A DNA stretch of 64,000 nucleotides, from the NCBI GenBank assembly GCA_963668585.1, contig OY764869.1, positions 2,356,001 to 2,420,000 of the forward strand, in the 5' to 3' direction. Every line of letters starts with the position of its first letter. Positions within the stretch are counted from its first letter, which is position 1. The notes under the pieces were generated by a model. That model made no database searches. It was not told where the DNA came from and saw only the letters and a list, made by a program, of their open reading frames with translations. This document shows positions 8,987 through 18,543 of the stretch, piece by piece. A program made the position numbers and the translations under genes. The DNA comes from Bin87 sp963668585 (GTDB lineage Bacteria > Chloroflexota > Dehalococcoidia > Lucifugimonadales > UBA3495).

Positions 8987-10342
8987 CTATGACACCGAGG
9001 AAATCGCGTGATCCAAGATGTCCGCCGCCAGATCCATCTGGTCCTCGGTGGTGGTGAACGGCGGCACAAATCTCAGCGCGGACCCCTGGCGTCTGACGCT
9101 CAGTATCAGACCGTTTTCCAGGCATGTCCGACCGATCTGCTGACCCTGCCGGTAGGCGGGTGTTTTGCTCTGACGATCGGTCACGAACTCGATTCCCTGC
9201 AGCAGCCCACGGCCCCGGACGTCCCCCACCAGTTCGTGCCTGGATTGCAGTTGTCGCAGATGTCCCTGCCAGTACCGTCCGATTCGGTCGGCCACATCAA
9301 CGAGGCTTTCCTCCAGGATGATGTCAAGGCTGGCAATGGCGGCGTTGCAGGTCAGCGGGTCGTTGGAATGCGAATGGGCCACCACGAGGCCCGTTTCCAC
9401 AGCCTTTTCCTCAATTTCGTCGGTGGTGATGGTTGCGCTGATTGCTATCCCACCGCCGAAGTGCTTGGAAATGGTGAAGATGTCCGGTACCACACCTTCC
9501 TGCTCGAATGCCCACATGGAACCCAGCTTGGCCAGCCCGGTCTGGGCTTCGTCCAGAATCAGCAGCATGCCACGCCTTTCACAACGCAGTTTCAGTTCCT
9601 GCAGCCAGCCGGGCGGGGGTTCGATCACTCCGCCGGCGCTGAACAATGGCTCTGTGATCACGCCGGCCATGCGACCGTCGGCCTGGGCGTCCAGCAGTTC
9701 GAAACTGGTGTCAAGGCAGGTGTAATCACAGGCGGGCCGATCCTGGCAGAACGCGCACCGGTAGCGGTATGGGGCGATGATCGGGTAATTGCCCGGCGCG
9801 TAGGGGCCGTATCCGCCATGCCATCCTGAAAAGGTCACGGCGCGGGCGGCGTCGCTCATGCCGTGGAAACTCACCACCGGGCTGGCAACTTCGTAACCCC
9901 CGGTGTAGCGCTTGGCAATCGCCATGGCCGCTTCGTTGGAATCGCTGCCCGACGTGAGAAACATACTGCGATTGAGCCCGTCAGGCGTGATTTCCGCCAG
10001 GCGGCTGGCCAGGATGATCTCGCGGTCGTTGAACATCGTCATGTGGCTGTGAATCAGGGATTCGCAACTTTCCTGAAGCGCCTGCACGATCCTGGGATGG
10101 TTGTGGCCCAACGCGGCGCACATCTGACCGGAGTTGAAATCGAGATACTCCTTGCCGTTGATGTCTCGCACCACCGAACCGCGACCCCACACGAAGATCG
10201 GGCCGGTCACTCCGCTGCGGTCCATACGGCTCCGGAAGCTGTACTTTCGCGCCAGTTCGAGCAGTTCTTCTTCCGAGTAGTTGTCGGGCACGCGCGTCCT
10301 CCCATGGGTTCCGGTTCCGGTCATTCTAGTCTGGCGACCCAC
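8987..10342 (-). CDS. Class III PLP aminotransferase / dialkylglycine-decarboxylase-like
   Basis: A 451-residue fold-type I enzyme. Visible motifs: DFNSGQMCAALGHNHP, the substrate loop FLTSGSDSNEAAMAIAK, LILDEAQTGLAKLGSMWAF with the PLP-binding Asp, and the Schiff-base Lys293 in TISKHFGGG. The DEAQTG version and overall spacing resemble 2,2-dialkylglycine decarboxylase more than ornithine or GABA aminotransferase. A Cys-rich insert (CAFCQDRPACDYTC) is unusual for the family and could bind metal. It is convergent with the corrinoid operon (18-base gap). The start is uncertain: ATG 10324 (MTGTG) is an alternative. Confidence 0.88.
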   Translation of the reverse strand: MGRQTRMTGTGTHGRTRVPDNYSEEELLELARKYSFRSRMDRSGVTGPIFVWGRGSVVRDINGKEYLDFNSGQMCAALGHNHPRIVQALQESCESLIHSHMTMFNDREIILASRLAEITPDGLNRSMFLTSGSDSNEAAMAIAKRYTGGYEVASPVVSFHGMSDAARAVTFSGWHGGYGPYAPGNYPIIAPYRYRCAFCQDRPACDYTCLDTSFELLDAQADGRMAGVITEPLFSAGGVIEPPPGWLQELKLRCERRGMLLILDEAQTGLAKLGSMWAFEQEGVVPDIFTISKHFGGGIAISATITTDEIEEKAVETGLVVAHSHSNDPLTCNAAIASLDIILEESLVDVADRIGRYWQGHLRQLQSRHELVGDVRGRGLLQGIEFVTDRQSKTPAYRQGQQIGRTCLENGLILSVRRQGSALRFVPPFTTTEDQMDLAADILDHAISSVS

Positions 10343-10448
10343 TGTGTCAATCCCGTCCCGCTTTCGTCGCGCTCAGGCTGCCCGGAAATGGGAACCTGAT
10401 TGATATACTACCGCTGACCAATGATTTCCCGTAAGGAGTTTCGCCGAC

Positions 10449-10871
10449 ATGACCACCCCTCCCGTGTACACATACACCTACGACCACATCCACGTTCGCA
10501 CCAAGGACCCGGAAGGCATGGCGAACTTCTTTGAGACGATGTTCGGCGCCACGGTTCTGCGACTCATTCAGAGCGACGGCGTACCTCGGGTGGATCTGGA
10601 CATCAACGGGCTGGCCATCTTCATCGCCTCAGTGCCGCCCGAAGAGCACATTGACCTGAGTCCACGCGACCCGCATCTCGGCCTGGACCACTTTGGATTC
10701 CGCGTGGATGACATTGATGGCGCGGTTGAGGACCTGCGGAGCAAGGGCGCGGAGATCTACACCGAACCACGCACCATCCGCCCCGGCGTCAGGATCGCGT
10801 TTGTCCGGGGACCCGACGACGTGCGTATTGAACTGCTGCAGCGCGACGGGTCGGGCCTCATGGATCAGTAG
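10449..10871 (+). CDS. VOC-family (glyoxalase/dioxygenase fold) protein
   Basis: A 140-residue single-domain VOC protein with two beta-alpha-beta-beta-beta repeats: YDHIHVRTKDPEGMANFFETMFG opens repeat one and HLGLDHFGFRVDDIDGAVEDL opens repeat two; the last strand has RIELLQ. Metal-ligand candidates His17 region, His of GLDHFG and Glu of RIELLQ are in family positions. AAGGAG lies before ATG 10449. Members include methylmalonyl-CoA epimerases, glyoxalases and dioxygenases; the substrate here is unknown. Confidence 0.85.
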   Translation: MTTPPVYTYTYDHIHVRTKDPEGMANFFETMFGATVLRLIQSDGVPRVDLDINGLAIFIASVPPEEHIDLSPRDPHLGLDHFGFRVDDIDGAVEDLRSKGAEIYTEPRTIRPGVRIAFVRGPDDVRIELLQRDGSGLMDQ

Positions 10872-10916
10872 CCCGTTATCGGGGTTTTCGGGGATGTGGC
10901 GTGGGTCAGTCTTCCG

Positions 10917-11123
10917 CTAGAATCGGCGGGGTCTGACCCACGCCCACAGCGCAAAGACGGATAGCAGGATCCCGGTCACGATCAACGCCCAACCGACTCC
11001 CTTGATGAGGAATAACGCCAGTGGCGTGAGCAGGAACAGGCCCAGGAACATCAGCGCCAAGCCGCAACCCAGCGCGCCCGAGGGCCCGGTCGCTCGGTAC
11101 ATGATCGGGCCGGGTCCACGCAT
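10917..11123 (-). CDS. Small two-helix membrane protein
   Basis: A 68-residue protein with two hydrophobic helices (about residues 17-40 and 43-62) and a basic C-terminus RPRRF. It begins 6 bases after the stop of the MBL-fold gene on the same strand, so they likely share a transcript. No family recognised. Confidence 0.6.
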   Translation of the reverse strand: MRGPGPIMYRATGPSGALGCGLALMFLGLFLLTPLALFLIKGVGWALIVTGILLSVFALWAWVRPRRF

Positions 11124-11129
11124 TGGAAT

Positions 11130-11960
11130 CTACTCAATCAGCGAATAGGTGGCCTGCCGTTCCCGGATGCGCCCGTCCTGCCGCAGTTTTTCCAAGTGGG
11201 TGCGGACATTACGGCCGGCCGCGTCCCGCAGGGATTTCCGAAGGTTTCGGGGATAAACCGCGCTCACGATCTCCTCAACGGTGCCGGCGCCTTCTGCCAG
11301 CGCGATCATGACCTGATCCTCCCGTCCCTGTCGGTGGGCGATCTGTTGGAGAATCCGTTGTTCCCCCCGGATGATGGTATTGCCGTGACCGGGGCAGACA
11401 ACCTGCGGTCGGGTCTTCGCCATGCGATCCAGTGAGGTCATGTACTGTTTCAGATTGCGTACGCTGGACGATGAATTGCCCAGCAGGTTGTCGCCGCTGA
11501 ACAGGACCCGGTCGGGCCGTAAAAAGTAACAGACATGGTCTTCTTCGTGCCCCGGCGTGAAGAGTGGCCGCAGGGTCGCACCGCCCCCGGTTTCGATAGT
11601 TTCGCGAGCGCCCAGCGCAACAACCGAATCGCCACCGAGGATGTGCTGCAATCTCGGCGCCAGCTTGGGATGGCATCGCACCGGGCAATCGAAAGTCTCC
11701 TGCAGGCGGTCCAACCCGCCGATGTGGTCCCCGTGGCCGTGGGTGATCAGGATTGCATCTATCGCCGGTTCGCCAAGTTCACGCCAGTATTTGACTATCT
11801 GGCGCCGCCAGGCGCGGTATGGTTCGCCGGAATCGATCATCACCATGCGGCCGTTGGGGTCTCCAACGAAGTAAATCTGCGTTCCGCCGGGATGCATCGC
11901 GCCGTAGGAGTTGGGGTCTTCCTCGATGTGTGTGCTGTAAACGTGCTCGGTGATCTGCAT
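11130..11960 (-). CDS. Metallo-beta-lactamase-fold hydrolase (LACTB2-like)
   Basis: A 276-residue MBL-fold protein. The zinc motif HGHGDHIGG is present, followed by a His in TPGHEEDHVCYF, an Asp in LFSGDNLLG and a late CPGHG. The C-terminal third (ILQQIAHRQGREDQ, then VRTHLEKLRQDGRI) is a winged-helix extension typical of the LACTB2/SNM1-related hydrolases. ATG 11960 is chosen because it begins a compact MBL domain; the open frame upstream runs into trxB in another frame. Substrate unknown; thioester or RNA are family possibilities. Confidence 0.88.
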   Translation of the reverse strand: MQITEHVYSTHIEEDPNSYGAMHPGGTQIYFVGDPNGRMVMIDSGEPYRAWRRQIVKYWRELGEPAIDAILITHGHGDHIGGLDRLQETFDCPVRCHPKLAPRLQHILGGDSVVALGARETIETGGGATLRPLFTPGHEEDHVCYFLRPDRVLFSGDNLLGNSSSSVRNLKQYMTSLDRMAKTRPQVVCPGHGNTIIRGEQRILQQIAHRQGREDQVMIALAEGAGTVEEIVSAVYPRNLRKSLRDAAGRNVRTHLEKLRQDGRIRERQATYSLIE

Positions 11961-12009
11961 CGGAAAACTCACAGCGTCTGCGCGCCTGGGCCCGCGTTTG
12001 AGATATCCC

Positions 12010-12936
12010 TTACCACTCTTTGCCGTTGATGTACCGGAAGGCGGCAATGGCCGCCGTCGCGCCGTCTCCGGCGGATGCGACCAGTTGGGCCGCCGACTGT
12101 TGGCGGATGTCTCCGGCAGCGAACAGGCCGGGTTGCGGCGTGTCCATGGACAGGCCCACCGGAATATGCCCGGCGTTGTCCAGGGAAACGAGGTCGGCGA
12201 CCGCCTGCGAATTGGGATCCAGCCCCACGTACACGAAAAGCCCGCTGACCGGTTCGACCACCTCGCCGTCCGCGCCGCGAACCTTGACGCCGGTAACCGT
12301 GTCCTCGCCGACGATTTCCACCACCTCTGTGTTGTAACGAACTTCAAGCTTGGGTTCGCGGGCAATCCGATCCTGCAAAACCTGTTGTGCGTCCAGCGCG
12401 TCGCCCCTCACGAACAGAATCACGCGCTCGGTGTACTCGGTCAACGTGAGCGCTTCGTCTGCGGCGGAGTCGCCGCCGCCGACTACCGCCACGGTCTGGC
12501 CCATATACAACGGCCCGTCGCAGGTGGCGCAGTGGGATACCCCACGTCCGTCGAACTCTGCCTCGCCGGGGATCCCGAGATTGCGCAGCGAGGATCCTGC
12601 GGCCATTATCACGGCCTTACCACGGTAGGTGTCGCCTCCGTCCCCGGCAATGCGCAGGTAATCGCCGTCCACCGACACCCCCACCGCAGTGTCCATAAGC
12701 ACTTCGACGCCGGCGTTCATCGCCTGTTCCTGAGTGGCGGGGCCAAGTTCGTAGCCGGCAATGCCCTGGGGGAACCCGGGGTAATTCTCGATCTTTTCCA
12801 AATTGATGATCTGCGCGCCGGCCATCATCTGCTCGACAATGGCTGAGCGCAAGCCGTAACGTGCCGCGTAGATGCCGGCAGTCAGGCCGGCCATGCCGCC
12901 ACCGATGATAATTACGTCAAAGTCTTGCTCGGGCAC
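12010..12936 (-). CDS. trxB: Thioredoxin-disulfide reductase
   Basis: A 308-residue FAD/NADPH flavoprotein reducing thioredoxin. It has the N-terminal FAD dinucleotide-binding GGGMAGLTAGIYAAR, the redox pair Cys136-Cys139 in SHCATCDGP, the NADPH fold VVGGGDSAADEA and the C-terminal FAD motif GLFAAGDIR. Length and motif order are typical. The MBL gene follows 49 bases downstream on the same strand. Confidence 0.95.
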   Translation of the reverse strand: MPEQDFDVIIIGGGMAGLTAGIYAARYGLRSAIVEQMMAGAQIINLEKIENYPGFPQGIAGYELGPATQEQAMNAGVEVLMDTAVGVSVDGDYLRIAGDGGDTYRGKAVIMAAGSSLRNLGIPGEAEFDGRGVSHCATCDGPLYMGQTVAVVGGGDSAADEALTLTEYTERVILFVRGDALDAQQVLQDRIAREPKLEVRYNTEVVEIVGEDTVTGVKVRGADGEVVEPVSGLFVYVGLDPNSQAVADLVSLDNAGHIPVGLSMDTPQPGLFAAGDIRQQSAAQLVASAGDGATAAIAAFRYINGKEW

Positions 12937-13011
12937 CGGGATTACCTCACTTGCAGTTGGTGAATGATTTCAGCAACGGGGTGTTGCGCCCGGTGATTGT
13001 ACCATCGTCGT

Positions 13012-13845
13012 TTATCGGCGGTTGTCCCCAGTTCTGTAAGTCTCCGGGTCGAGGGAGTTTTCCAGCATGGCTTTCACGGCAAGCGCGGATGGTATCTCCA
13101 CGCCGCCGGCCGCGCGGGCGATTTCGGTAGATACCCGGGCCACCCGTTCACGCGCCAATCGGCAGTATTCATCGGAGACGTCTATCCCCACGTATTGGCG
13201 CCCTTCCATCAACGCAGCCACCGCAGTCGTGCCGCTGCCTATGAATGGGTCAAGGACCACATCGGCGGTGGTGGCGGAGATTGCCCGGCGCGCCAGGTCC
13301 ACCGGAAACGATGCCGGGTGAGGATTGCCCCGGTCCTGTCTGATCTGCCATACATCGCCGATTCCGCCGGCCTTGGGAGCCAATCGGAACTCGGGTTTGG
13401 CGATCAGGTAAACGACTTCGTAGGTGGGCAGGAAATACCCGGGGTTGTGGTTGAAGCCGCCGGATCGCTGCCAGATGATGATCTGCCTCACCGGGAAACC
13501 GTCGGTGATGTCGGCCCGGTCCTGCAACAGGCCTTTTTGAACCCGCCATTTGTGGTTGTAAAACACCGCTCCGTCAGGGGTGAGGACGCGGAGCATCTCG
13601 GTCAGGCATTCCCGCTGCCAGTCCACGTAATCGGAATGGGGCATGGCGTCGGTGTGGTTGGCGTATCCTTTCATGAGGGCGGAGCGCGACCACTTGCCCC
13701 CATTGCCGTTTTTCATCCCGTTGCCGCTGCTGTTGAGGAGATTGTACGGCGGCGATGTGACCACAAGGTTCACCGACTCGTTGGGCATTTCAGCCAGCAA
13801 CGAAAGGCAGTCCCCGTGATGGATGTGGTTGATCCAACTGTGCAT
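13012..13845 (-). CDS. Orphan DNA methyltransferase, beta-type (TSPPY)
   Basis: A 277-residue site-specific amino-methyltransferase. Catalytic motif IV TSPPYN (residues 30-35) precedes the AdoMet-binding DPFIGSGTT (residues 199-207), the permuted order of beta-class N4-cytosine/N6-adenine enzymes; GIDVSDEYCRLARERV follows as motif II. No restriction endonuclease gene is adjacent, so it may serve regulation or protection. Its recognition sequence cannot be told from the sequence. Confidence 0.9.
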   Translation of the reverse strand: MHSWINHIHHGDCLSLLAEMPNESVNLVVTSPPYNLLNSSGNGMKNGNGGKWSRSALMKGYANHTDAMPHSDYVDWQRECLTEMLRVLTPDGAVFYNHKWRVQKGLLQDRADITDGFPVRQIIIWQRSGGFNHNPGYFLPTYEVVYLIAKPEFRLAPKAGGIGDVWQIRQDRGNPHPASFPVDLARRAISATTADVVLDPFIGSGTTAVAALMEGRQYVGIDVSDEYCRLARERVARVSTEIARAAGGVEIPSALAVKAMLENSLDPETYRTGDNRR

Positions 13846-14049
13846 TGATTGGTCGGATTACTAAAATCAGGACAAAATGTGCATTGGTATTGAACCTCAA
13901 ACACCCGCGTCCGTGTCGGTTGTTACGCCCGCAAATTTCGCCCAATCCGCCGTTGCACGTCGTCAACCCGCCGCCTACAATGGCGATGGCAACCCCCAAT
14001 GCATCGAACCGTCCGGTGGCCTTGCCGGATTCCATCAGGAGGCGCAACC

Positions 14050-14952
14050 ATGCCCATCGAACGACTTTCCCCCGCGCTGGACGCGATAATCGACGGCGAC
14101 GCTCCCATAGAAGAACACGGTTCCGGATTCGGCGGCGGAGAGGGCCCGGCCGAGGGTCCGCTGTGGTGGAGCGACGGCGGGTATCTGCTGTTCAGCGACA
14201 TCCACAACAACCGCCGTATGCGGTACACGCCCGGGAGCGGGGTCACCGTTGATGCCGAACCCGTCAATCGTCATAACGGCCTGACCAGGGATCTGCAGGG
14301 ACGCCTGATTGCCGCCGAGCATGACGGCCGGCGGATCAGCCGGCTGGAGCACGATGGCTCCACCACCGTCCTCGCCAACCAGTTTCAGGGCCGCCAACTG
14401 AACCGGCCCAACGACGTGGTGGTGAAATCCGACGGCAGCATCTATTTCACCGACCCCTGGACGTTCCGGCGACCGCGAGAGCAGTGGGAGCAGACGATAT
14501 CCGGGGTGTACCGCCTCTCCGCCGACCTGGGCACCCTGACGCTGCTGGTCAGCGATTTTGTCGTGCCCAACGGCCTGGCTTTCTCGCCTGACGAGACCAT
14601 CCTCTACGTCAACGACTCGCGCAAGGGAATCATCCGCGCGTTCGACGTTACGGACGATGGCACCGTGTCCCTGGCCACCCAGCGCCTGTTTGCCGATATG
14701 CAGGGCGAGCGCGAGGGGGTGCCCGACGGCATGAAGGTGGACACCGAAGGCAACGTGTATTGCGGCGGAGCGGGAGGGCTGCACATCATGAACGCCGGCG
14801 GCGAAACGCTTGGAATCGTGGTACACGGTCAGCCGGCCACCACCAACCTGTGTTTCGGCGGCGGTGATTGGAAGACCCTCTACTTCACCAGTCGCAACAC
14901 CGTCGGCAGCGTGCCCATCAAAGTTGCCGGGCTCCCGGTGCCTGCCAAGTAG
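14050..14952 (+). CDS. SMP-30/gluconolactonase-family hydrolase
   Basis: A 300-residue six-bladed propeller lactonase relative. Family motifs: EGPLWWSDGGYLLFSDI near the N-terminus, NGLTRDLQGRLIAAEH, the metal-site NRPNDVVVKSDGSIYFTD, VPNGLAFSPDE and VPDGMKVDTEGNVY. These Glu, Asn and Asp positions correspond to the divalent-metal ligands. AGGAGG sits before ATG 14050. The cupin gene follows 35 bases downstream, suggesting a shared small-molecule catabolic role. Confidence 0.92.
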   Translation: MPIERLSPALDAIIDGDAPIEEHGSGFGGGEGPAEGPLWWSDGGYLLFSDIHNNRRMRYTPGSGVTVDAEPVNRHNGLTRDLQGRLIAAEHDGRRISRLEHDGSTTVLANQFQGRQLNRPNDVVVKSDGSIYFTDPWTFRRPREQWEQTISGVYRLSADLGTLTLLVSDFVVPNGLAFSPDETILYVNDSRKGIIRAFDVTDDGTVSLATQRLFADMQGEREGVPDGMKVDTEGNVYCGGAGGLHIMNAGGETLGIVVHGQPATTNLCFGGGDWKTLYFTSRNTVGSVPIKVAGLPVPAK

Positions 14953-14987
14953 TAGAACCAAGCACTCATAACCAGGAGGACATAACC

Positions 14988-15362
14988 ATGCGAGTAGTAC
15001 GCATCGCCAACGTGGAGCACGTACCATTGGGGCCCGCGGAGCCCGTGCCCGGCTGGACCGGAGGTGAAGTCCATCGCACGCGTCAACCCATCATTCCGGA
15101 GGGTGAGAGCGATTTCTTCAACGCCAGCGTGGTCAATTTTCAAACCGGCGCGCAAACCGGGTGGCACCGGCACAGCAGCGACCAGATCCTGGTGATAACC
15201 GTCGGCAACGGAATCGTCGCCACTGAGACCGAAGAGCATCACGTCGGCGTTGGTGACGTGGTACAGGTCAAGGCCGGCGAAAACCATTGGCACGGCGCCA
15301 CCGCCAACGGTTACATGGGACACATTACCATCACCACCAACGACAGCACCGCCAGCCGCTGA
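14988..15362 (+). CDS. Small cupin-domain protein
   Basis: A 124-residue single cupin barrel. GWHRHSSDQILVITVGNGI carries the first-motif His residues and Glu-equivalent; DVVQVKAGENHWHGA is motif two with its His. AGGAGGA precedes ATG 14988. It probably binds a divalent metal; whether it is an enzyme or a binding protein cannot be said. It is co-oriented with the lactonase gene. Confidence 0.88.
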   Translation: MRVVRIANVEHVPLGPAEPVPGWTGGEVHRTRQPIIPEGESDFFNASVVNFQTGAQTGWHRHSSDQILVITVGNGIVATETEEHHVGVGDVVQVKAGENHWHGATANGYMGHITITTNDSTASR

Positions 15363-15384
15363 CGCGACCGCTCAGCACACTGCT

Positions 15385-15411
15385 CAGGGGCAGGTCTTGC
15401 GCCTGCCCCTG
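15385..15411. terminator. Strong hairpin between cupin and CoA-binding genes
   Basis: CAGGGGCAGG (15385-15394) pairs perfectly with CCTGCCCCTG (15402-15411) around a 7-base loop. There is no T run, so it may act as an mRNA-stabilising or Rho-assisted stop rather than a classical terminator. Confidence 0.4.
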
Positions 15412-15434
15412 CCGATTCCAACAGGAGCGCGACC

Positions 15435-15860
15435 ATGGACCTCATCGACGAAATCCTAGACAACGTCAAAACCATCGCGGTGGTTGGGTTGTCCGACAAT
15501 CCGGCACGAGACAGCCACGGCGTCTCTGCCTATATGCAGTCGCACGGATACCGGATCATTCCGGTCAATCCCGCTCTGAAAGGCGCGACGGTGCTGGGAG
15601 AACAATCCTACGATGACCTGGCGTCAGCGTCGGCGGCGGCGGTGTCGCAAGGAGCATCCATCGACCTGGTGGACGTTTTTCGTCGCAGCGAGTTCGCCGG
15701 GTCCGTCACAGATGACGCGGTCAGCATTGGCGCCCGTTACGTTTGGATGCAGGACGGCGTGGTGGACGCGGACGCGGCGGAGCGCGCGACACGTTCCGGT
15801 CTTGGCGTAATCATGGACGATTGCATCCTGCGGCAGCACAAGCGACGGCGTGGAGCATAA
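15435..15860 (+). CDS. CoA-binding (YccU-type) protein
   Basis: A 141-residue Rossmann-fold CoA-binding domain protein. Family motifs are KTIAVVGLSDNPARDSHGVSAYMQ at the N-terminus, YRIIPVNPALKG, IDLVDVFRR, and ARYVWMQDGVVDADAAERA with a final DDCILRQHKR. Length is typical of stand-alone YccU proteins. AGGAGCG lies before ATG 15435. Physiological role in the family is unclear. Confidence 0.9.
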   Translation: MDLIDEILDNVKTIAVVGLSDNPARDSHGVSAYMQSHGYRIIPVNPALKGATVLGEQSYDDLASASAAAVSQGASIDLVDVFRRSEFAGSVTDDAVSIGARYVWMQDGVVDADAAERATRSGLGVIMDDCILRQHKRRRGA

Positions 15861-17058
15861 ACGGTCCACGCTCGTCGCGTTCTACGAGAGCGGCGAGCCA
15901 GGGTTCCAGGTATAGGGCGCGTCCGGTACGCGCCCTTGTGTTTTGGGGTTCTCTGCGGACCAGGGCCTGTTCACACTTTCCGTCATTTGCCTGACATTTT
16001 CCGTTATTCCCGGGACAGTGGGAATCCAGAAAATACAAAATAAAGCCAACGGTACTGTTACCGAGACTTTTCTGCTTTCGCAGGAACGGCGTATGGTTTT
16101 CAAAACAACAGGCCGTTGCTGTTACCGGAACGGTTCTCCGCTCACCGTCCGCTCGTCCTTCAACAGGCTCAGGGTGAGCGGACTGCCTGGGCTACGGGTT
16201 GCCGCATCGCCGGACGGATGGGGGATGGGCGGGCGGGTTTGAAAGCTGCCCATGCGTTTGCATGGCCGCTGGCGAACCACCATGGTGGGACGGCGCCGGG
16301 CGGGCGTCGTCTTTCCGGAGGGGTGGAGGGTTTCTCGTCCCTGCGGTTGGTGGTTCGTTGGTTGGCGGTTGGTTTTGGTTTGGTTTGGTGTGAGAGGCGG
16401 GATTCCGGATCGTTGTCAGCGCACGGCCAGTACGCAACTATTTGAACGGCAGTTTCGTGGTCGCAGGACTATTTGGTTGAGTCCCTACCACGCGGGCCCG
16501 AACAATCCCGGTGGGCCAGTGGGGCACCGCCGGTGAGTACGTTGGTCGGATATCGGCGAATTGCCACCTGGACCGGTTTCGATTTGTTGCTGACGGGGTT
16601 GGCCGTCGATCCGGAATCTTGCCTCTCTGGGGTTGGGATGGAGCAGCTGCTTGATCTAGACGGTATTAGGATATACGTTCGTATTGGTGGTGTCAAGGGG
16701 TTATTTTACAGGGATGCACAGGATGTACAGGATAAACGGGATGCCTGAGTTGATTGGGGTGGGGCTCGTTTTTTACAGGGATGTACAGGATTTACAGGAT
16801 GATGGGATTGCGGGTGGGACGGGCCATTCGTCCTTCGACAGGGTCGGGATGGGGGGACTGCCTCAACTATTGTCGATAATCGAATGGCCTGGGCGCAAGC
16901 AGGATTGCCTTGACACCCCAAACGCTGGCGCGTACCATTCGGCCATCTGTCCGGGATTACCGTACGGCTCCACCACTAAGTGCTGTTTGGTACGGTATTT
17001 CTTCGAATTTCGGTATTTGATGACCGAAATCGTCACAACCACCCAGGAGGTAATCGCT
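15861..17058. other. 1.2-kb gene-poor region with dispersed-repeat motifs
   Basis: No convincing gene. It holds a TCCTTCAACAGGCTCAGGGT palindrome-type repeat (about 16155-16180), a related TCCTTCGACAGGGTCGGG (16831-16848), and two copies of a TTTTACAGGGATG(C/T)ACAGGAT block (about 16704-16725 and 16770-16791) that each contain tandem ACAGGAT words. Such repeats are common intergenic families in bacteria. The base composition is T/G-skewed between 16260 and 16420. Confidence 0.6.
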
Positions 17059-18465
17059 ATGCCCACCAACCAGGAAATTGCCCAGATGGCGCACCTGATG
17101 CGTCGGGCCGGTTTCGGCGCCACCTACGCCGAATTGGAACAGCGCGCCACCGCCGGTTATGAAGCGACCGTCGAAGATCTGCTGAACCCGCAGGCGCAGC
17201 CCGATCTGGAAATGGACATCCTGGAGCGCCACTTCGTTGACTGGAAAGAGATGAATGCTCTTGAAGTCAACCAGGCGTACTGGACCTACCGGATGATCAA
17301 CACCAAGCGACCCTTGGAAGAAAAAATCGCCCTGTTCTGGCATGGCATCCTCTGCACCGGCAACTCGAAGTGCGAGCACGGACGCCAGATTCAGCTTCAA
17401 CTGGACATGTTCCGCGAACTGGGCATGGGCAACTTCGACGTCCTGCTCAAGGGTCTGTCCCGCGACCCGGCCATGGTGTTCTACCTGGACAACTGCATGA
17501 GCCACAAGGGCGCCATCAATGAGAACTGGGGCCGAGAACTTCTTGAGTTGTTCTCCCTGGGCGTCGGGATGGATGGTCAGGCCAACTACAGCGAGGACGA
17601 CGTGAAGGAAGCGGCCCGCGCTTTCACCGGTTGGACCATCACCAACGCAGTGCCGCGGTATCCCTACGGCCGCTATGAATCCGGGTTCATCTACAACCCC
17701 TACGATCACGACGAGGAGACCAAGACGTTCCTCGGCGAAACGGGCAATTTCAACGGCGACGACATCGTTGAAATAATTTGCAGGCAGCAATCGGCCGCCC
17801 GGTTCGTGGCGCGCCACCTTTACAATTTCTTCGTCGCTGACGAAGTCCAGGTTCCGGCCTGGCAGAACACTGAACCGCGCGACCCCGAAGCAATCGCGCT
17901 GCTCGAGCAGACCTACTTCGACTCCGGGTACAACCTCACCGCCATGCTGCGCGTGCTGTTCAACTCCGATTTCTTCAAGAACGCGCAATTCGAAAAGGTC
18001 AAGAGCCCGGCGGAGGTGGTTATCGGCACGATGCGCCTGGTGCAGGACTTCACGTCACCGAAGCTTGGCCTGCAGCCCCTAGCCAACACCATCCGCTACA
18101 TGGGTCAGGATCTGATGAACCCACCGACGGTGGAAGGATGGCACACCGGCGCCGAGTGGATTGACTCCGGCACCCTGGTGGAGCGGATCAACTTCGCGGC
18201 GGATCAGGTGGGCAACATCAGCCTGCCGGGCATCAGAGAGATTGTCGCTCGCCTCAACAGTGAGCAGGTGACCAGCCCTGACGCAATAGTTGACCGCTGC
18301 CTGGAGATGGTCGGCGCCTACGAACTGGCCCCCGAAACCCGCGACCAACTGATTGCCTACACCAGCAACAACGCCGGCGTCGTCCCCGGCACTCCCGAGT
18401 ATTCCGAGGCCGTCGCGCAGACGCTCCAACTGATTGTGAGCACCCAGGAGTACCAGTTCGCGTAA
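17059..18465 (+). CDS. DUF1800 family protein
   Basis: A 468-residue protein matching DUF1800: AHLMRRAGFGATYAELEQ at the start, then LEEKIALFWHGIL, a GRELLELFSLGVG block, AARAFTGWTI, and LYNFFVADE with the C-terminal FNSDFF and PPTVEGW. AGGAGG precedes ATG 17059 by 7 bases, favouring it over ATG 17020. DUF1800 genes are usually paired with DUF1501 genes, as here. The pair's biochemical role is not established; no signal peptide is seen. Confidence 0.93.
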   Translation: MPTNQEIAQMAHLMRRAGFGATYAELEQRATAGYEATVEDLLNPQAQPDLEMDILERHFVDWKEMNALEVNQAYWTYRMINTKRPLEEKIALFWHGILCTGNSKCEHGRQIQLQLDMFRELGMGNFDVLLKGLSRDPAMVFYLDNCMSHKGAINENWGRELLELFSLGVGMDGQANYSEDDVKEAARAFTGWTITNAVPRYPYGRYESGFIYNPYDHDEETKTFLGETGNFNGDDIVEIICRQQSAARFVARHLYNFFVADEVQVPAWQNTEPRDPEAIALLEQTYFDSGYNLTAMLRVLFNSDFFKNAQFEKVKSPAEVVIGTMRLVQDFTSPKLGLQPLANTIRYMGQDLMNPPTVEGWHTGAEWIDSGTLVERINFAADQVGNISLPGIREIVARLNSEQVTSPDAIVDRCLEMVGAYELAPETRDQLIAYTSNNAGVVPGTPEYSEAVAQTLQLIVSTQEYQFA

Positions 18466-18543
18466 TCTGGACACCGCCCGAGCCGATCCCGCGGGGGCGG
18501 AGCAACGTCCCCGCGCCTTCAAAGATTCAGAAGGAGAACCAAT

